From JAGVSR01 sp963708775 (GTDB taxonomy: Bacteria > Pseudomonadota > Alphaproteobacteria > Rhizobiales > Hyphomicrobiaceae), in contig CAVPTI010000001.1 in assembly GCA_963708775.1 (NCBI GenBank), positions 1 to 64,000 of the forward strand: a stretch of DNA of 64,000 bases, read 5' to 3'. The translations under genes were made by a program, and so were the position numbers. This document shows, piece after piece, positions 9,494 to 18,108 of this stretch (positions within the stretch are counted from its first letter, which is position 1; every line of letters begins with the position of its first letter). The notes under the pieces were generated by a model that worked only from the letters and a program-made list of their open reading frames with translations, did no database searches and was not told the DNA's origin.

Positions 9494-11692
9494 ATGCGCG
9501 CGCTCCTTGCCCTCACCCTCCTCATAACCACCCTGCTACCGGCTGCGGCCAATCCGGTCCGAAAGGACACAACGCGGGGGGATAAGGCTATTGAAGCCGC
9601 TGTCGAAACCTTGCTCCGCCGAATGACGCTGGCGGAAAAGGTCGGACAGTTGCATTTCCCCTCTCTGGCCTTCCCGCAAGCGCCGCAGGTCGAAGCCGTG
9701 CGGCGCGGCGAGATCGGGGCCATGCTCAATGTCGTCGATCCGAAGTTCATTCGTCCGTTCGCGGAGGCTGCACGCCAATCGCGGCTCGGCATTCCCATGC
9801 TCTTCGCGATCGATGCGATCTACGCGCTGAAGATCACCTTCCCACCACCGTTGGCTTGGGCCGCAACATGGCGGCCGGAGCTGGCAGAGCAGGCCTCTTA
9901 TGAGGTGGCGCGGGAAGCGCGTGCCGTGGGCGTCAACTGGACGTTCGCGCCCATGGTGGACGTATCGCGCGATCCGCGGTGGGGGCGCGTCATCGAGGGC
10001 GCGGGGGAGGATGCGTTCCTCGCGTCGGCATTTGCGGCGGCGCGGGTGACGGGCTACCGGCGCGGCGGACTTGCAACGTCGGTCAAGCATTTCGTCGGCT
10101 ACGGTGCGCCGGAGGGCGGGCGTGACTACACGGGTACAGAGATCTCAATTCCGGAATTGATGGATCGCTACCTGCCCCCGTTCAAGGCCGCTTTCAAGGC
10201 CGGGAGTGAGACCGTGATGGCGTCGTTCAACACCATCAACGGCGTGCCGGTGACGATGAACCGGACGCTCGTGACGGACCTGTTGAAGAAACGGCTCGGG
10301 TTTGATGGCTTCGTGACCAGCGACTTCGTGGCGATCGGCGAACTCGTCAACCACGGGGTGGCGCGGGACCTGGAGGAAGCAAGTGTGCTCGCCTTCCGCG
10401 CCGGTATCGATTTCGACATGGCGAGCGGCGGTTATGACTTATATCTGGCGAAGGCGGTGCGCGACGGCCGGATCAAAATCGCCGACGTAGACGAGGCTGT
10501 GCGGCGTGTTCTGAGGGTGAAGTATCGGTTGGGCTTGTTTGAACAGACCGCCGCAGACTTCGAGGCATTGCCGCGAACTGTCGACGAAACAGAGGTTCGC
10601 CAGAGTGCACGCACAGTGGCGCGAGAAAGTTTCGTGCTGCTAAAGAATGACAATGCGACGTTGCCGATCACCCCGGCAACCAGATCGATCGCGCTCATCG
10701 GCGCCACTGCCGACAGTGCGCAGCACGATCATTCGTGGTGGGGGCCAGCGGGCCATACGAAACCCAAGACTGAGACGTTGCGTCAGGCTCTAGAGGCGCG
10801 GATGCGGCTCGGGCAGACGATCCACTATGCGCCAGCATTTGCCGACCCATGCGGGCGTGAGTTTTCCGACAAGGCCGCGGCTATGGCGGCCGCCAAGCAG
10901 TCGGACGTGGTGGTCTACAATGTTATTGAGGACTGCGAAATTCAGGGTGAAGGTGTGTCGCGCACGAACCTGGAGCTCTCGGGGCGGCAACAGGAATTGT
11001 TGGACGAGCTAGCCGCGACCGGCAAGCCGATCGTGCTGGTCGTCGAGACGGGGCGCCCGCTTGTCCTCACCAAGGCCGACAAGCAGGTTTCTACGATCCT
11101 GATTGCGTGGCATCCGGGCACCGAGGGGCGCGCGGCATTGGCCGAGGTGTTACTTGGTGAAGTGTCGCCATCCGGCAAGCTGCCAATGACATTCCCACGT
11201 TCGGAGGGGCAAATTCCTATTGCCTATAATGCGCTGCCGACGGGGCGTCCATGGACCGGGAGCCGCTACACGACAGGATACATCGACGAGGCTCATACGC
11301 CGCTCTACCCATTCGGGCATGGGCTCTCGTACACGACGTTTGCATACGATGCGCTGGTGCTTTCGGAACCGAAGATGACGATCAAGGGCGCGATCGATGT
11401 CGACGTAACCGTGCGCAACGCCGGATCGCGGACGGGCAGCGAGGTCGTGCAGCTTTATACACGGCAGCTGGTGGCGAGCCGTTCGCGGCCCGTGAAGGAG
11501 CTCCGTGCATTCGAGAAGGTGACGTTGCGACCGGGCGAAGTGCGCACCATCCGATTCCGCTTGAACGCGCAGGATCTCGGATTTCATGACGATGCAGGGC
11601 GCTATGTGGTCGAAGCGGCGCCGTTCAAGGTTTTTGCGGGTGGCAGCTCAGAGACGGCGGTGGGGACGGACTTTCTCGTCACGCGCGAGTAA
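9494..11692 (+). CDS. bglX: Secreted glycoside hydrolase family 3 beta-glucosidase
   Basis: A 732-residue exported hydrolase expected to release terminal beta-linked glucose (or related sugars) from oligosaccharides in the periplasm. A signal peptide covers residues 1-20 (LLALTLLITTLLPAAAN). The N-terminal TIM-barrel domain contains the NWTFAPMVDVSRDPRWGRVIE and KHFVGYG segments and the nucleophile Asp in FDGFVTSDFVAI. The C-terminal part has the alpha/beta sandwich (VARESFVLLKND) and a fibronectin III-like domain with PVKELRAFEKV. Length and domain order match BglX. The ATG at 9494 was chosen because it begins the signal peptide. It ends tail-to-tail with a CoA-binding gene, overlapping 14 bp. 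An NdvA-like exporter lies nearby, so a glucan substrate is possible but unproven. Confidence 0.9.
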   Translation: MRALLALTLLITTLLPAAANPVRKDTTRGDKAIEAAVETLLRRMTLAEKVGQLHFPSLAFPQAPQVEAVRRGEIGAMLNVVDPKFIRPFAEAARQSRLGIPMLFAIDAIYALKITFPPPLAWAATWRPELAEQASYEVAREARAVGVNWTFAPMVDVSRDPRWGRVIEGAGEDAFLASAFAAARVTGYRRGGLATSVKHFVGYGAPEGGRDYTGTEISIPELMDRYLPPFKAAFKAGSETVMASFNTINGVPVTMNRTLVTDLLKKRLGFDGFVTSDFVAIGELVNHGVARDLEEASVLAFRAGIDFDMASGGYDLYLAKAVRDGRIKIADVDEAVRRVLRVKYRLGLFEQTAADFEALPRTVDETEVRQSARTVARESFVLLKNDNATLPITPATRSIALIGATADSAQHDHSWWGPAGHTKPKTETLRQALEARMRLGQTIHYAPAFADPCGREFSDKAAAMAAAKQSDVVVYNVIEDCEIQGEGVSRTNLELSGRQQELLDELAATGKPIVLVVETGRPLVLTKADKQVSTILIAWHPGTEGRAALAEVLLGEVSPSGKLPMTFPRSEGQIPIAYNALPTGRPWTGSRYTTGYIDEAHTPLYPFGHGLSYTTFAYDALVLSEPKMTIKGAIDVDVTVRNAGSRTGSEVVQLYTRQLVASRSRPVKELRAFEKVTLRPGEVRTIRFRLNAQDLGFHDDAGRYVVEAAPFKVFAGGSSETAVGTDFLVTRE

Positions 11693-12122
11693 CGCCAAGG
11701 CGGCCGAGTTCGATTTTCGGACAGCGATCCATGACGACGGTAAGGCCCGCATCCTGCGCCCGTCGCGCGGCCTCTTCGTTGATGACGCCGAGTTGCATCC
11801 AGACGGCTTTGAGCCCCAGGCGATGTTTCTGCTCGATGGCCTCTTCGACAACAGCGAGTGCGGCATCCGGCGCGCGAAAGACATCGACGATATCAGCCGG
11901 GGCGGGCATCTCAGCGAGAGAAGCATAGACCGTCTGACCGAGTATTTCGCCACCTGCCTGACCAGGGTTGATGGGTACGACCGTGTACCCCTTCGCAATC
12001 AGTCGTTCCATCACGCCATAGACGGGACGATCGGGCTTCGGAGAGGCTCCGACGATGGCAAAAACGCGTGCTGACCGCAGCAGGCTGGCGACTTCGGCGT
12101 CGTTCGGATTCTCGAATGCCAT
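11679..12122 (-). CDS. CoA-binding domain protein (YccU-like)
   Basis: A 147-residue small Rossmann-fold protein. The glycine-rich nucleotide motif FAIVGASPKPDRPVYGV near residue 20 and the VPINPGQAGGEILG segment are characteristic of the CoA_binding_2 family represented by E. coli YccU. The late segment KAVWMQLGVINEEAARRA is also typical. The molecular role is undefined. It begins 2 bp after the stop of the enoyl-CoA hydratase gene, so the two are very probably one transcript and may be functionally linked through CoA. The end overlaps the stop of the convergent GH3 gene by 14 bp. Start at MAFENPNDAEV, with an in-frame upstream ATG at 12140 less likely because it lies inside the hydratase gene. 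Confidence 0.88.
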   Translation of the reverse strand: MAFENPNDAEVASLLRSARVFAIVGASPKPDRPVYGVMERLIAKGYTVVPINPGQAGGEILGQTVYASLAEMPAPADIVDVFRAPDAALAVVEEAIEQKHRLGLKAVWMQLGVINEEAARRAQDAGLTVVMDRCPKIELGRLGVTRA

Positions 12123-12124
12123 CG

Positions 12125-12940
12125 TCAGCAGCCTTTCCAAGCGGGCGCGCGCTTTTCAAGAAACGCTCCGATTCCCTCCGCGGCGTCAGCCGTAAGCATA
12201 TTCTCCACCATCACTTTTGCGGCAAAGTTGTAAGCGTCGGCCAAAGGCATTTCGATCTGATCGTAGAAGGCGCGCTTGCCGATCGCGACGGTGAGCGGCG
12301 ACTTGGACGCGATGGTGCGCGCCATTTCGATCGCGGCTGCGAAGCTTTGACCCTTAATCACAACCCGGTTGACCAGCCCGTATTCGGCGGCTTCCTGAGC
12401 GCCCATCATTTCACCGAGCAGCAGCATCTCCATCGCCCGCTTGCGCGGAACGTTGCGCGACAGCGCGACCATGGGCGTAGAACAGAACAGGCCGATGTTG
12501 ACGCCAGGTGTCGCGAAACGGCTGTCGTCTTCGGCGACGGCGAGATCACACGTAGCGACGAGTTGACACCCGGCTGCGGTGGCCGTTCCTTGAACGGCTG
12601 CGATCACCGGCTTGGGGCAGCCGACGATCGCCTGCATCAGTTCCGAACAGCGCGTCATCGTTTCAGCAAAGAAAACTCGGCCGCCATCGGGATCGCTGCG
12701 GTGGGCCGTCAGTTCCTTCAGATCGTGACCGGCACAGAAGACGGGGCCCTCAGCGGCGAGCACGATAGCGGATATAGACGGGTCGTTGCCGATCGTTGCG
12801 AGTTCCCCGCGCAGAGACACCATCAGCCCAACGGAGAGGCTGTTGCGCTGTTCAGGGCGATCGAGAAATAGCACCGCAACACCGGCCTCGGGCCGCTCGC
12901 TGCGGACCGGAGGACGGACTACTCGCGCTTCAGCGTTCAT
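12125..12940 (-). CDS. Enoyl-CoA hydratase/isomerase family protein
   Basis: A 271-residue crotonase-fold enzyme. The oxyanion-hole segments are GPVFCAGHDLKEL and the GTATAAGCQLVATCDLAVA helix region. The usual catalytic glutamates of true hydratases are not evident at the second position (GVNIGLFCST), which resembles the ECHDC3-type subgroup rather than FadB-type hydratases, so the exact reaction is open. Substrate is presumably an acyl-CoA. The stop lies 2 bp upstream of the CoA-binding gene start, an operon arrangement. A putative secreted protein gene starts beyond it on the same strand is read toward this gene's start with a 15 bp gap. Confidence 0.85.
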   Translation of the reverse strand: MNAEARVVRPPVRSERPEAGVAVLFLDRPEQRNSLSVGLMVSLRGELATIGNDPSISAIVLAAEGPVFCAGHDLKELTAHRSDPDGGRVFFAETMTRCSELMQAIVGCPKPVIAAVQGTATAAGCQLVATCDLAVAEDDSRFATPGVNIGLFCSTPMVALSRNVPRKRAMEMLLLGEMMGAQEAAEYGLVNRVVIKGQSFAAAIEMARTIASKSPLTVAIGKRAFYDQIEMPLADAYNFAAKVMVENMLTADAAEGIGAFLEKRAPAWKGC

Positions 12941-12955
12941 GTCCGCTCCGCAAAC

Positions 12956-13564
12956 TTACTTCTTCTCTTCGGACTTTGCTGGCGCGGCGCCGTCTTCCGG
13001 CTGGCTTTCACCGGCGCCGTCAACGGTGAGCTTTTCGAGCTCAGGCTGAAACTTCTTCACGACCTCGATATTGCTTTGGAACTGGAGAGGCTTGGCGGCC
13101 GCGATCTCCTGGTTCAAATCCTCAATAACGAGTTTCTTATCGTCTTCGGGGATTGAGGCATCGGTCTTGATGTTCTCGAGTTCGAGCTTCATCTTTTCGA
13201 CCGGGTCTGTGTAAGCGCCGGTCTTGCGGTCGAGGCCATCGAGTACGATCGAAATATTGGCGCCGACAGTCTCCATGTCCAGGAACGACTCAAACCCGTG
13301 TTTCTTGGCGATGCCATCGAGTTCACCCTTCAAAGCGTCATCGGGTTTATCGCCGCCCTCGAGCAATTTGCTGGATAACGGTTGCAGATCCTTCTGAGCA
13401 GCAATGAAACCGGCGACCTGTTGGTCGGTGAGTTCGATCTGCTTCAGTTCCTCCAGTTCCTGCGCCGCCAATGGAACGGGCCTGATGGCGGCCGCGGCGA
13501 GGAGCATCACGGCAATCGCAACGGCACGGCTGAGGAGGGAAGAAGTTGGACGGGACGTGATCAT
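12956..13564 (-). CDS. Secreted hypothetical protein
   Basis: A 202-residue protein I do not recognise. Residues 1-35 form a signal peptide (SRAVAIAVMLLAAAAIRPVPLAAQ, cleavage likely after AAQ). The mature part is acidic and helical, with ELTDQQVAGFIAAQKDL and a possible coiled stretch, and ends in a disordered Glu/Lys/Pro/Ala tail (PEDGAAPAKSEEKK). No cysteines or enzyme motifs are visible. It ends 15 bp before the enoyl-CoA hydratase gene, so it may head that operon. The ATG at 13564 was selected because it immediately precedes the hydrophobic signal; in-frame starts further upstream (to 13633) would add a basic extension. Confidence 0.75.
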   Translation of the reverse strand: MITSRPTSSLLSRAVAIAVMLLAAAAIRPVPLAAQELEELKQIELTDQQVAGFIAAQKDLQPLSSKLLEGGDKPDDALKGELDGIAKKHGFESFLDMETVGANISIVLDGLDRKTGAYTDPVEKMKLELENIKTDASIPEDDKKLVIEDLNQEIAAAKPLQFQSNIEVVKKFQPELEKLTVDGAGESQPEDGAAPAKSEEKK

Positions 13565-13917
13565 GGATGTGCTCCGAGACGAATAGGACGAACGCCCTTT
13601 AACATACTGAATGCGTCTCGTCTGATGACCCACGAGTGCGTCCGCATTAAGGATGTTAGGCGAACAAGAGGGAGGGCCACCCAGTTCCCAACGCCCAATG
13701 CACGATAAACGGGTATTATGTTACCTTATTTACGGTATTTTGATACCTTAGTAGAGAAACAGCTGATTTTACCGCGTTTTTGAAGACTTTCGCTGCGGTT
13801 CGGGCGAGTTCTCCTTGACGGTTGCGCACAGCTCCCGTATCTGCTCGCTCGTACGAGCAATAGCTCGCATGCGCCCGCAAGTGCGCCATCGAACTCTCCA
13901 GGCTGGAACCTGAACTC
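13565..13917. other. Divergent intergenic region upstream of rplM
   Basis: 353 bp without a gene. It holds an AT-rich patch with two copies of TACCTTA (13722-13728 and 13744-13750) and, closer to rplM, a good housekeeping-type promoter (13815-13843). The leader of rplM would be about 65-70 nt long and includes GC-rich inverted stretches (GCTCGTACGAGC, 13847-13858) that may fold. Confidence 0.5.
13815..13843 (+). promoter_or_regulatory. Predicted housekeeping promoter of rplM-rpsI
   Basis: TTGACG (13815-13820) and TATCTG (13838-13843) are separated by exactly 17 bp. This is close to the housekeeping sigma consensus and lies about 75 bp before the rplM start, as expected for a ribosomal protein operon. 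Confidence 0.6.
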
Positions 13918-14410
13918 ATGAAAACCTTCGTCGCCAAGCCGGGCGAGGTGGAAAAGGGTTGGGTCGTGATCGACGCCGACGGTCTCGTCGTCGGCCGTCT
14001 CGCCGCCCTCATCGCCACGCGCCTCAAGGGCAAGCACAAAGCCATTTACACGCCGCACGTCGATTGCGGTGACAACGTCATCGTCGTCAATGCCGAGAAG
14101 GTCGTCTTCACCGGCAACAAGACCGAAGACAAGCTCTACTACCGCCACACCGGCTATCCCGGCGGTATCAAGGAAACGACGCCGAAGCGCTTGCTCGAAG
14201 GCAAGTTCCCCGAGCGCGTCATCGACCAAGGCCGTCGAGCGCATGCTGAAGCGCGGTCCGCTGCAGCGGCAATTGATGCGCAATCTGCGCGTCTATAAGG
14301 GCGCGGAGCATCCGCACACGGCTCAGAACCCGACGAAGCTCGACTTCGCGTCGCTCAACCGCAAGAACGTCGAGGGCCTGAGTAAATGGCATCCGAAGCA
14401 AAGTCGCTGA
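13918..14410 (+). CDS. rplM: 50S ribosomal protein L13, one frame break
   Basis: Large-subunit ribosomal protein L13. The N-terminus MKTFVAKPGEVEKGWVVIDA, the GRLAALIATRLKGKHKAIYTPHVD segment and the HTGYPGGIKE motif are all diagnostic. The frame breaks at a CC at 14226-14227: in the original frame the protein ends in a meaningless Arg/Ala tail, while the next frame continues with KAVERMLKRGPLQRQLMRNLRVYKG, the normal L13 C-terminal half. Removing one C gives 163 codons. As this gene is essential, I read it as a sequence error. The natural stop may lie a few codons before 14410, just upstream of rpsI, if a second slip occurred near 14380. Cotranscribed with rpsI. Confidence 0.93.
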
Positions 14411-14867
14411 GTGATCTCGGCGCCATCAAGACCGCAGCACCCGCCGACGGCGCCGGTCCATGTCCAGAAGCTCGACAAACTCGGCCGCGCCTACGCGACC
14501 GGCAAGCGCAAGGATGCGGTCGCCCGCGTCTGGATCAAGCCCGGCAAGGGCGTGATCACGGTCAACGACGAAGGACTACACGAAGTACTTCGCCCGTCCC
14601 GTGCTGCAGATGCTGCTGAAGCAGCCGCTGAACGCAGCCAGCCGCCTGACCCAGTACGACATCAGCGTGACGGTCGCCGGCGGTGGTCTCTCCGGACAGG
14701 CCGGTGCCGTTCGTCACGGCATCTCGAAGGCGCTGACCTACTTCGAGCCGGAACTGCGCGGCATTCTGAAGAAGGGTGGCTTCCTGACCCGCGACAGCCG
14801 CACCGTCGAGCGCAAGAAGTACGGCCGCATGAAAGCTCGCCGCAGCTTCCAGTTCTCGAAGCGCTAA
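14386..14867 (+). CDS. rpsI: 30S ribosomal protein S9, two frame breaks
   Basis: Small-subunit ribosomal protein S9, with a C-terminal tail reaching the ribosomal P site. Three frames must be joined: MASEAKSLSDLGAI..., then LGRAYATGKRKDAVARVWIK, then YFARPVLQMLLKQPL through the diagnostic basic ending KKYGRMKARRSFQFSKR. The second break is an extra G at about 14570 (GAC-G-AAG). The first lies between about 14440 and 14462. Removing two bases gives 160 codons, the usual length including the alphaproteobacterial N-terminal extension. Follows rplM in the conserved operon and is followed by a strong terminator. The breaks cannot be real in a living cell with a single copy. Confidence 0.93.
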
Positions 14868-14889
14868 TCGCTCATCGACGCATTTGGAA

Positions 14890-14922
14890 GCAGCCTGCTC
14901 TTTCCGGAGCAGGCTGTTTCTG
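14890..14922 (+). terminator. Rho-independent terminator after rpsI
   Basis: A perfect 10-bp stem, CAGCCTGCTC at 14891-14900 with GAGCAGGCTG at 14907-14916, closes a 6-base loop and is followed by TTTCTGTTTC. It lies 23 bp after the rpsI stop. Confidence 0.9.
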
Positions 14923-15032
14923 TTTCAACCACGCCCATGCTTGCTGCCCGGCGCGCGGGGTGCCACATAGCGGCGACGATCAGCTTCGCCTATGGCTGCA
15001 AGAACGCGCGGACCCACCGGAGACTTTACGCA

Positions 15033-15764
15033 ATGGAAATGGTTGAGACCGTCATCACCGACATCGGTCTCCTGCTGTCCCCCGACTGGTGGCGGACGCA
15101 TTGGGTTGCGTTGTTCAACATCCTGCTGATCGACCTGACGCTCGCAGGCGACAACGCCATCGTCGTCGGTATGGCGGCGTCGAAGGTCCATCCTTCCATG
15201 CGGGCAAAGGTCATCTTCTGGGGCATCGCGGGCGCGGTCGTGCTGCGCATCATGTTCTCCGCTGTCGCGCAGCAGATGCTTCAGGTCATCGGCCTCACAC
15301 TTGCCGGCGGCCTCCTGCTCCTGTTCGTCTGCTGGAAGATGTACCGTCAGATCGTGGATGGCGACGAACACTCGATCGAAGAGGTCGAAGCGGGTCTGGC
15401 CAACACGACGACCACGGGTAGTGAGGTTCCATTCTGGTCAGCGTTGTGGACCATCATTCTCGCCGACCTTTCAATGTCACTCGACAACGTGCTCGCGGTG
15501 GCCGGTGCGGCCGGGGAATCGACCCTGGTGCTCGTGATCGGTTTGGCCGTTGCGATCATCCTGATGGCGGTTGCATCGACGTACATCGCCAAGCTACTGC
15601 ACAAGTATCCCTGGATCGCATGGGTCGGCCTCATCATCATTCTCTACGTGGCGCTCGACATGATTTATCGCGACAGCCACCAGATCGCGTGCGCGGCCTA
15701 CGGTGTCGGCTGCTCGGAAACGATCTGGCAGGGCATTCTCCACCGGTTGGGGCTCAGGGGCTGA
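15033..15764 (+). CDS. TerC family integral membrane protein
   Basis: A 243-residue inner-membrane protein with about seven hydrophobic helices. The two half-repeats carry the family's acidic motifs: LTLAGDNAIVVGMA in the first and LADLSMSLDNVLAVAGAAG in the second. Members such as YjbE/Alx export manganese, so divalent metal efflux is the likely role, though not proven for this subgroup. The start MEMVETVITD follows a weak Shine-Dalgarno; an in-frame start further upstream (14937) overlaps the terminator region and is unlikely. It is followed 7 bp later by argC. I looked for the manganese-sensing yybP-ykoY riboswitch upstream and did not find its conserved elements. Confidence 0.87.
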   Translation: MEMVETVITDIGLLLSPDWWRTHWVALFNILLIDLTLAGDNAIVVGMAASKVHPSMRAKVIFWGIAGAVVLRIMFSAVAQQMLQVIGLTLAGGLLLLFVCWKMYRQIVDGDEHSIEEVEAGLANTTTTGSEVPFWSALWTIILADLSMSLDNVLAVAGAAGESTLVLVIGLAVAIILMAVASTYIAKLLHKYPWIAWVGLIIILYVALDMIYRDSHQIACAAYGVGCSETIWQGILHRLGLRG

Positions 15765-15771
15765 CGCTGCC

Positions 15772-16698
15772 ATGACCAAGGCGGTCTTCATCGATGGCGA
15801 GGCCGGCACGACCGGCCTCCAGATCCGCGAGCGACTGGCTGGCGAGAGCGCGATCCGCGTGCTTTCGATTGCGCCGGATAAGCGCAAGGATGCGGATGCG
15901 CGCAAAGCGTTGATGGCCGCGGCTGATCTCGTCGTGCTTTGCCTGCCGGACGACGCGGCGAAGGACGCCGTGGCGCTGGCCAGCAGTCTTGGCAAGGACG
16001 CGCCGAAGATCGTCGACGCTTCGACCGCGCACCGCGTGTCCGAGGGGTGGGTTTACGGCTTTGCCGAACTCAACACGGAACAAGCCGGCAAAATTCGCGA
16101 CGCGGCGCACGTCGCCAATCCCGGATGCTATCCGACAGGCGCTATCGCACTTCTCAATCCGCTGGTGGCGGCCGGGATCGTTCCCCCTGATTACCCGATT
16201 TCAGTCAACGCCGTTTCGGGATACTCGGGCGGCGGCAAGACGATGATCGAAACGTACGAGCCCGCGCAGACAGCTCCAAATTTTGAACTGTATGCGCTCG
16301 GTCTCGAGCACAAGCACGTGCCGGAGTTGATGGCCTTTACGGGGTTGACGCGGCGGCCGATCTTCGTGCCGTCGGTGGGCAATTTCAGGCAGGGCATGCT
16401 GGTGTCGATCCCGCTGCATCTCGACACACTGCCCGGCAACCCAGCGGTGGCCGAACTCGAAGCCACACTGGCGCGGCATTATGCAGGCTCTAAATCGGTG
16501 CGCGTCATCGAAGGAGCCGCCGCCAAGCTTTCACGACTGGAGCCGGAAGGCTTGAACGGCAGCGATGATCTTGAACTGTTCGTGTTCGGCAAACCGTCTT
16601 TGAAGCACGCGCTTCTGGTTGCACGTCTCGACAACCTCGGAAAGGGTGCCGCCGGCGCCGCAGTTCAGAACATCAAGCTGATGCTCGGACTGGCTTAA
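15772..16698 (+). CDS. argC: N-acetyl-gamma-glutamyl-phosphate reductase (short type)
   Basis: Catalyses the NADPH-dependent reduction of N-acetylglutamyl phosphate in arginine synthesis. At 308 residues it is the short form typical of many alphaproteobacteria. The N-terminus FIDGEAGTTGLQIRERL is the Rossmann nucleotide site, VDASTAHRV is the substrate-binding loop, and NPGCYPTGA carries the catalytic cysteine. GYSGGGKTMIE is the other conserved loop. It starts 7 bp after the TerC gene and ends overlapping by 4 bp the stop of the convergent AHSA1 gene. In many relatives argC sits next to rpsI, which agrees with this locus. Confidence 0.94.
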   Translation: MTKAVFIDGEAGTTGLQIRERLAGESAIRVLSIAPDKRKDADARKALMAAADLVVLCLPDDAAKDAVALASSLGKDAPKIVDASTAHRVSEGWVYGFAELNTEQAGKIRDAAHVANPGCYPTGAIALLNPLVAAGIVPPDYPISVNAVSGYSGGGKTMIETYEPAQTAPNFELYALGLEHKHVPELMAFTGLTRRPIFVPSVGNFRQGMLVSIPLHLDTLPGNPAVAELEATLARHYAGSKSVRVIEGAAAKLSRLEPEGLNGSDDLELFVFGKPSLKHALLVARLDNLGKGAAGAAVQNIKLMLGLA

Positions 16699-17681
16699 GT
16701 CCGCGCAGCGCTCATGCGGCCGAGATAATTGTCCAACTGGTCGAATGTGCCGCCGTAGCCCTGCTCCATGGATGCGTACATGCGTTCGAAGTCGGCTTGC
16801 TCTTCCGGGCTTGCGCCAAAGGGGCTGGCTGAGAGGCGAACGAGCGTTTTGCCGCTGCCCGCATCGTCGAAGGAGACGACCGTCTCGGTCTCCAGTGGCC
16901 ACGTTTGACTGAATGGTGCGCGCGCGATCGACCCACCTTCGGTGGCAAAGCCACTGAAGAAGACGAGGCGGCGGCCTTTCACGATTTCGCGCATGAGGAA
17001 GCGGCCGAACATCCGCGCCCCGGTGGAAAAGGTCATGTCGTAGTGGAAAATTCCGCCCGGCCAGAAGTCAAAGGACTTGATGCCGAGCGTACAGCCTTTC
17101 GGGCCCCACCATCCGGCCATATGCTCGGCTTTCGTCCACGCCTGCCAAACGAGATCGCGAGGGGCATCGAACGTGCGCTCGACGACGAAGGCGCGCTTTG
17201 AAGCCTCCGCCTGCTGCAGTGCCGTGACCGTGTCGAGACGCTGCAGTGTCTGTTGCCCTCCCTCGATGGCGCCGAACTTGGCCATGTTGGCTTTGGACTC
17301 AGCCGTTGCACAGAGCATGCTCAGCGTGACGTGGGTGCCGCCTTCGACCTCTTCGAAGGTAACCGTGACTTTGAATGGATCGTGCAGTCCGGCGGGCTCG
17401 CCGTGATCGTAGACGAGGCGGTAGGGCGGATCGATTTCGAGATAGGTTATGACGTTGGGATAGTCGGTGCCGTCCGGCCCGTGCATCGTGAAGCGCCAGT
17501 TGCCGCCGGGGCGAAGGTCCATTTTCGAGGTCGTGGTGGTGAAACCGTGCGGACCCCACCATTCGCAGATGTGAGTTTTGTCGGTGAAGACTGAGAAGAC
17601 GAGGTCTCGCGGGGCCTTCAGAGTGCGCTCGATGACGATTACGCGATCCGATACGTCTTGTCTCGAAGGTTTGTCCTGCAT
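16695..17681 (-). CDS. Tandem AHSA1/SRPBCC (START-like) domain protein
   Basis: A 328-residue cytoplasmic protein made of two complete AHSA1 domains in one chain. Each starts with the family pattern of a beta strand, APRDLVF/APRDLVW and WW(G/A)P: ERTLKAPRDLVFSVF with CEWWGPHGF in domain 1 (about residues 18-150), and ERTFDAPRDLVWQAW with AGWWGPKGC in domain 2 (about 170-320). The fold has a hydrophobic cavity, but the ligand is unknown. Usually these domains are separate proteins of about 150 residues. The gene overlaps no other and follows an ArsR regulator by 5 bp, the standard regulator-effector pairing. The start MQDKPSRQD was chosen because upstream codons in this frame lie within the regulator gene. 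Confidence 0.88.
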   Translation of the reverse strand: MQDKPSRQDVSDRVIVIERTLKAPRDLVFSVFTDKTHICEWWGPHGFTTTTSKMDLRPGGNWRFTMHGPDGTDYPNVITYLEIDPPYRLVYDHGEPAGLHDPFKVTVTFEEVEGGTHVTLSMLCATAESKANMAKFGAIEGGQQTLQRLDTVTALQQAEASKRAFVVERTFDAPRDLVWQAWTKAEHMAGWWGPKGCTLGIKSFDFWPGGIFHYDMTFSTGARMFGRFLMREIVKGRRLVFFSGFATEGGSIARAPFSQTWPLETETVVSFDDAGSGKTLVRLSASPFGASPEEQADFERMYASMEQGYGGTFDQLDNYLGRMSAART

Positions 17682-17686
17682 GGCAC

Positions 17687-18097
17687 TCAACTCCGTTTTT
17701 TGCTGGGCTTGATCTTTCGGCGTGCACGCGCGGTTTTGGAAGATTTCACGATTTGCTTGCGGATGGGCTGAGGCTCTGCCTTGGCCTGGAGCGTGGTGAG
17801 ATAGGTTTCGAGACGATCGAAGCTTTCCTCCCAGAACCGGCGGTAGGGTCCGAGCCAGCGGTCGATCTCCTGCAACCGTTTGGCTTCGAGGCGGCAGGGG
17901 CGCCACTGGGCTTCGCGGCCGCGCTCGATTAGGCCTGCACGTTCCAGCACTTTCAGGTGCCGGGAAATGGCCGGTAACGAAACGTCGAACGGCTTTGCGA
18001 GTTCACCGACGGAGGCTTCACCGCGTGCGAGGCGCGCGATAATGGCGCGGCGGGTGGGGTCTGCGAGGGCTGAGAAGGTTTCGCTGAGAGGGTCCAT
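17687..18097 (-). CDS. ArsR-family winged-helix regulator
   Basis: A 136-residue repressor. The core winged helix (residues about 5-90) reads FSALADPTRRAIIARLARGEASVGELAKPF, with the recognition helix SLPAISRHLKVLERAGLIERGR and the wing. It lacks the metal-binding cysteine pairs of SmtB/ArsR sensors, so it is the non-metal subgroup that accompanies AHSA1 proteins. The C-terminus is a basic, Lys/Arg-rich tail. It lies 5 bp before the AHSA1 gene and likely represses the pair from the palindromic site directly upstream (18109-18130). The inducing signal is unknown. Confidence 0.9.
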   Translation of the reverse strand: MDPLSETFSALADPTRRAIIARLARGEASVGELAKPFDVSLPAISRHLKVLERAGLIERGREAQWRPCRLEAKRLQEIDRWLGPYRRFWEESFDRLETYLTTLQAKAEPQPIRKQIVKSSKTARARRKIKPSKKRS

Positions 18098-18108
18098 TTA
18101 ACTTTCCT

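Noticed and set aside
6720..11692. A dedicated glucan export and degradation system (NdvA plus GH3)
   Set aside because: The two genes are separated by ribA on the other strand, no glucan synthase is near, and GH3 substrate cannot be read from sequence.
14386..14867. Programmed frameshifting in rpsI
   Set aside because: There are two breaks with different contexts, no slippery heptamer or downstream pseudoknot, and the same +1 pattern occurs in unrelated genes across the window.
14923..15032. Manganese (yybP-ykoY) riboswitch before the TerC gene
   Set aside because: TerC-family genes often have one, but the conserved GGGGAGTAG and CCGGGG blocks are not present in the leader.
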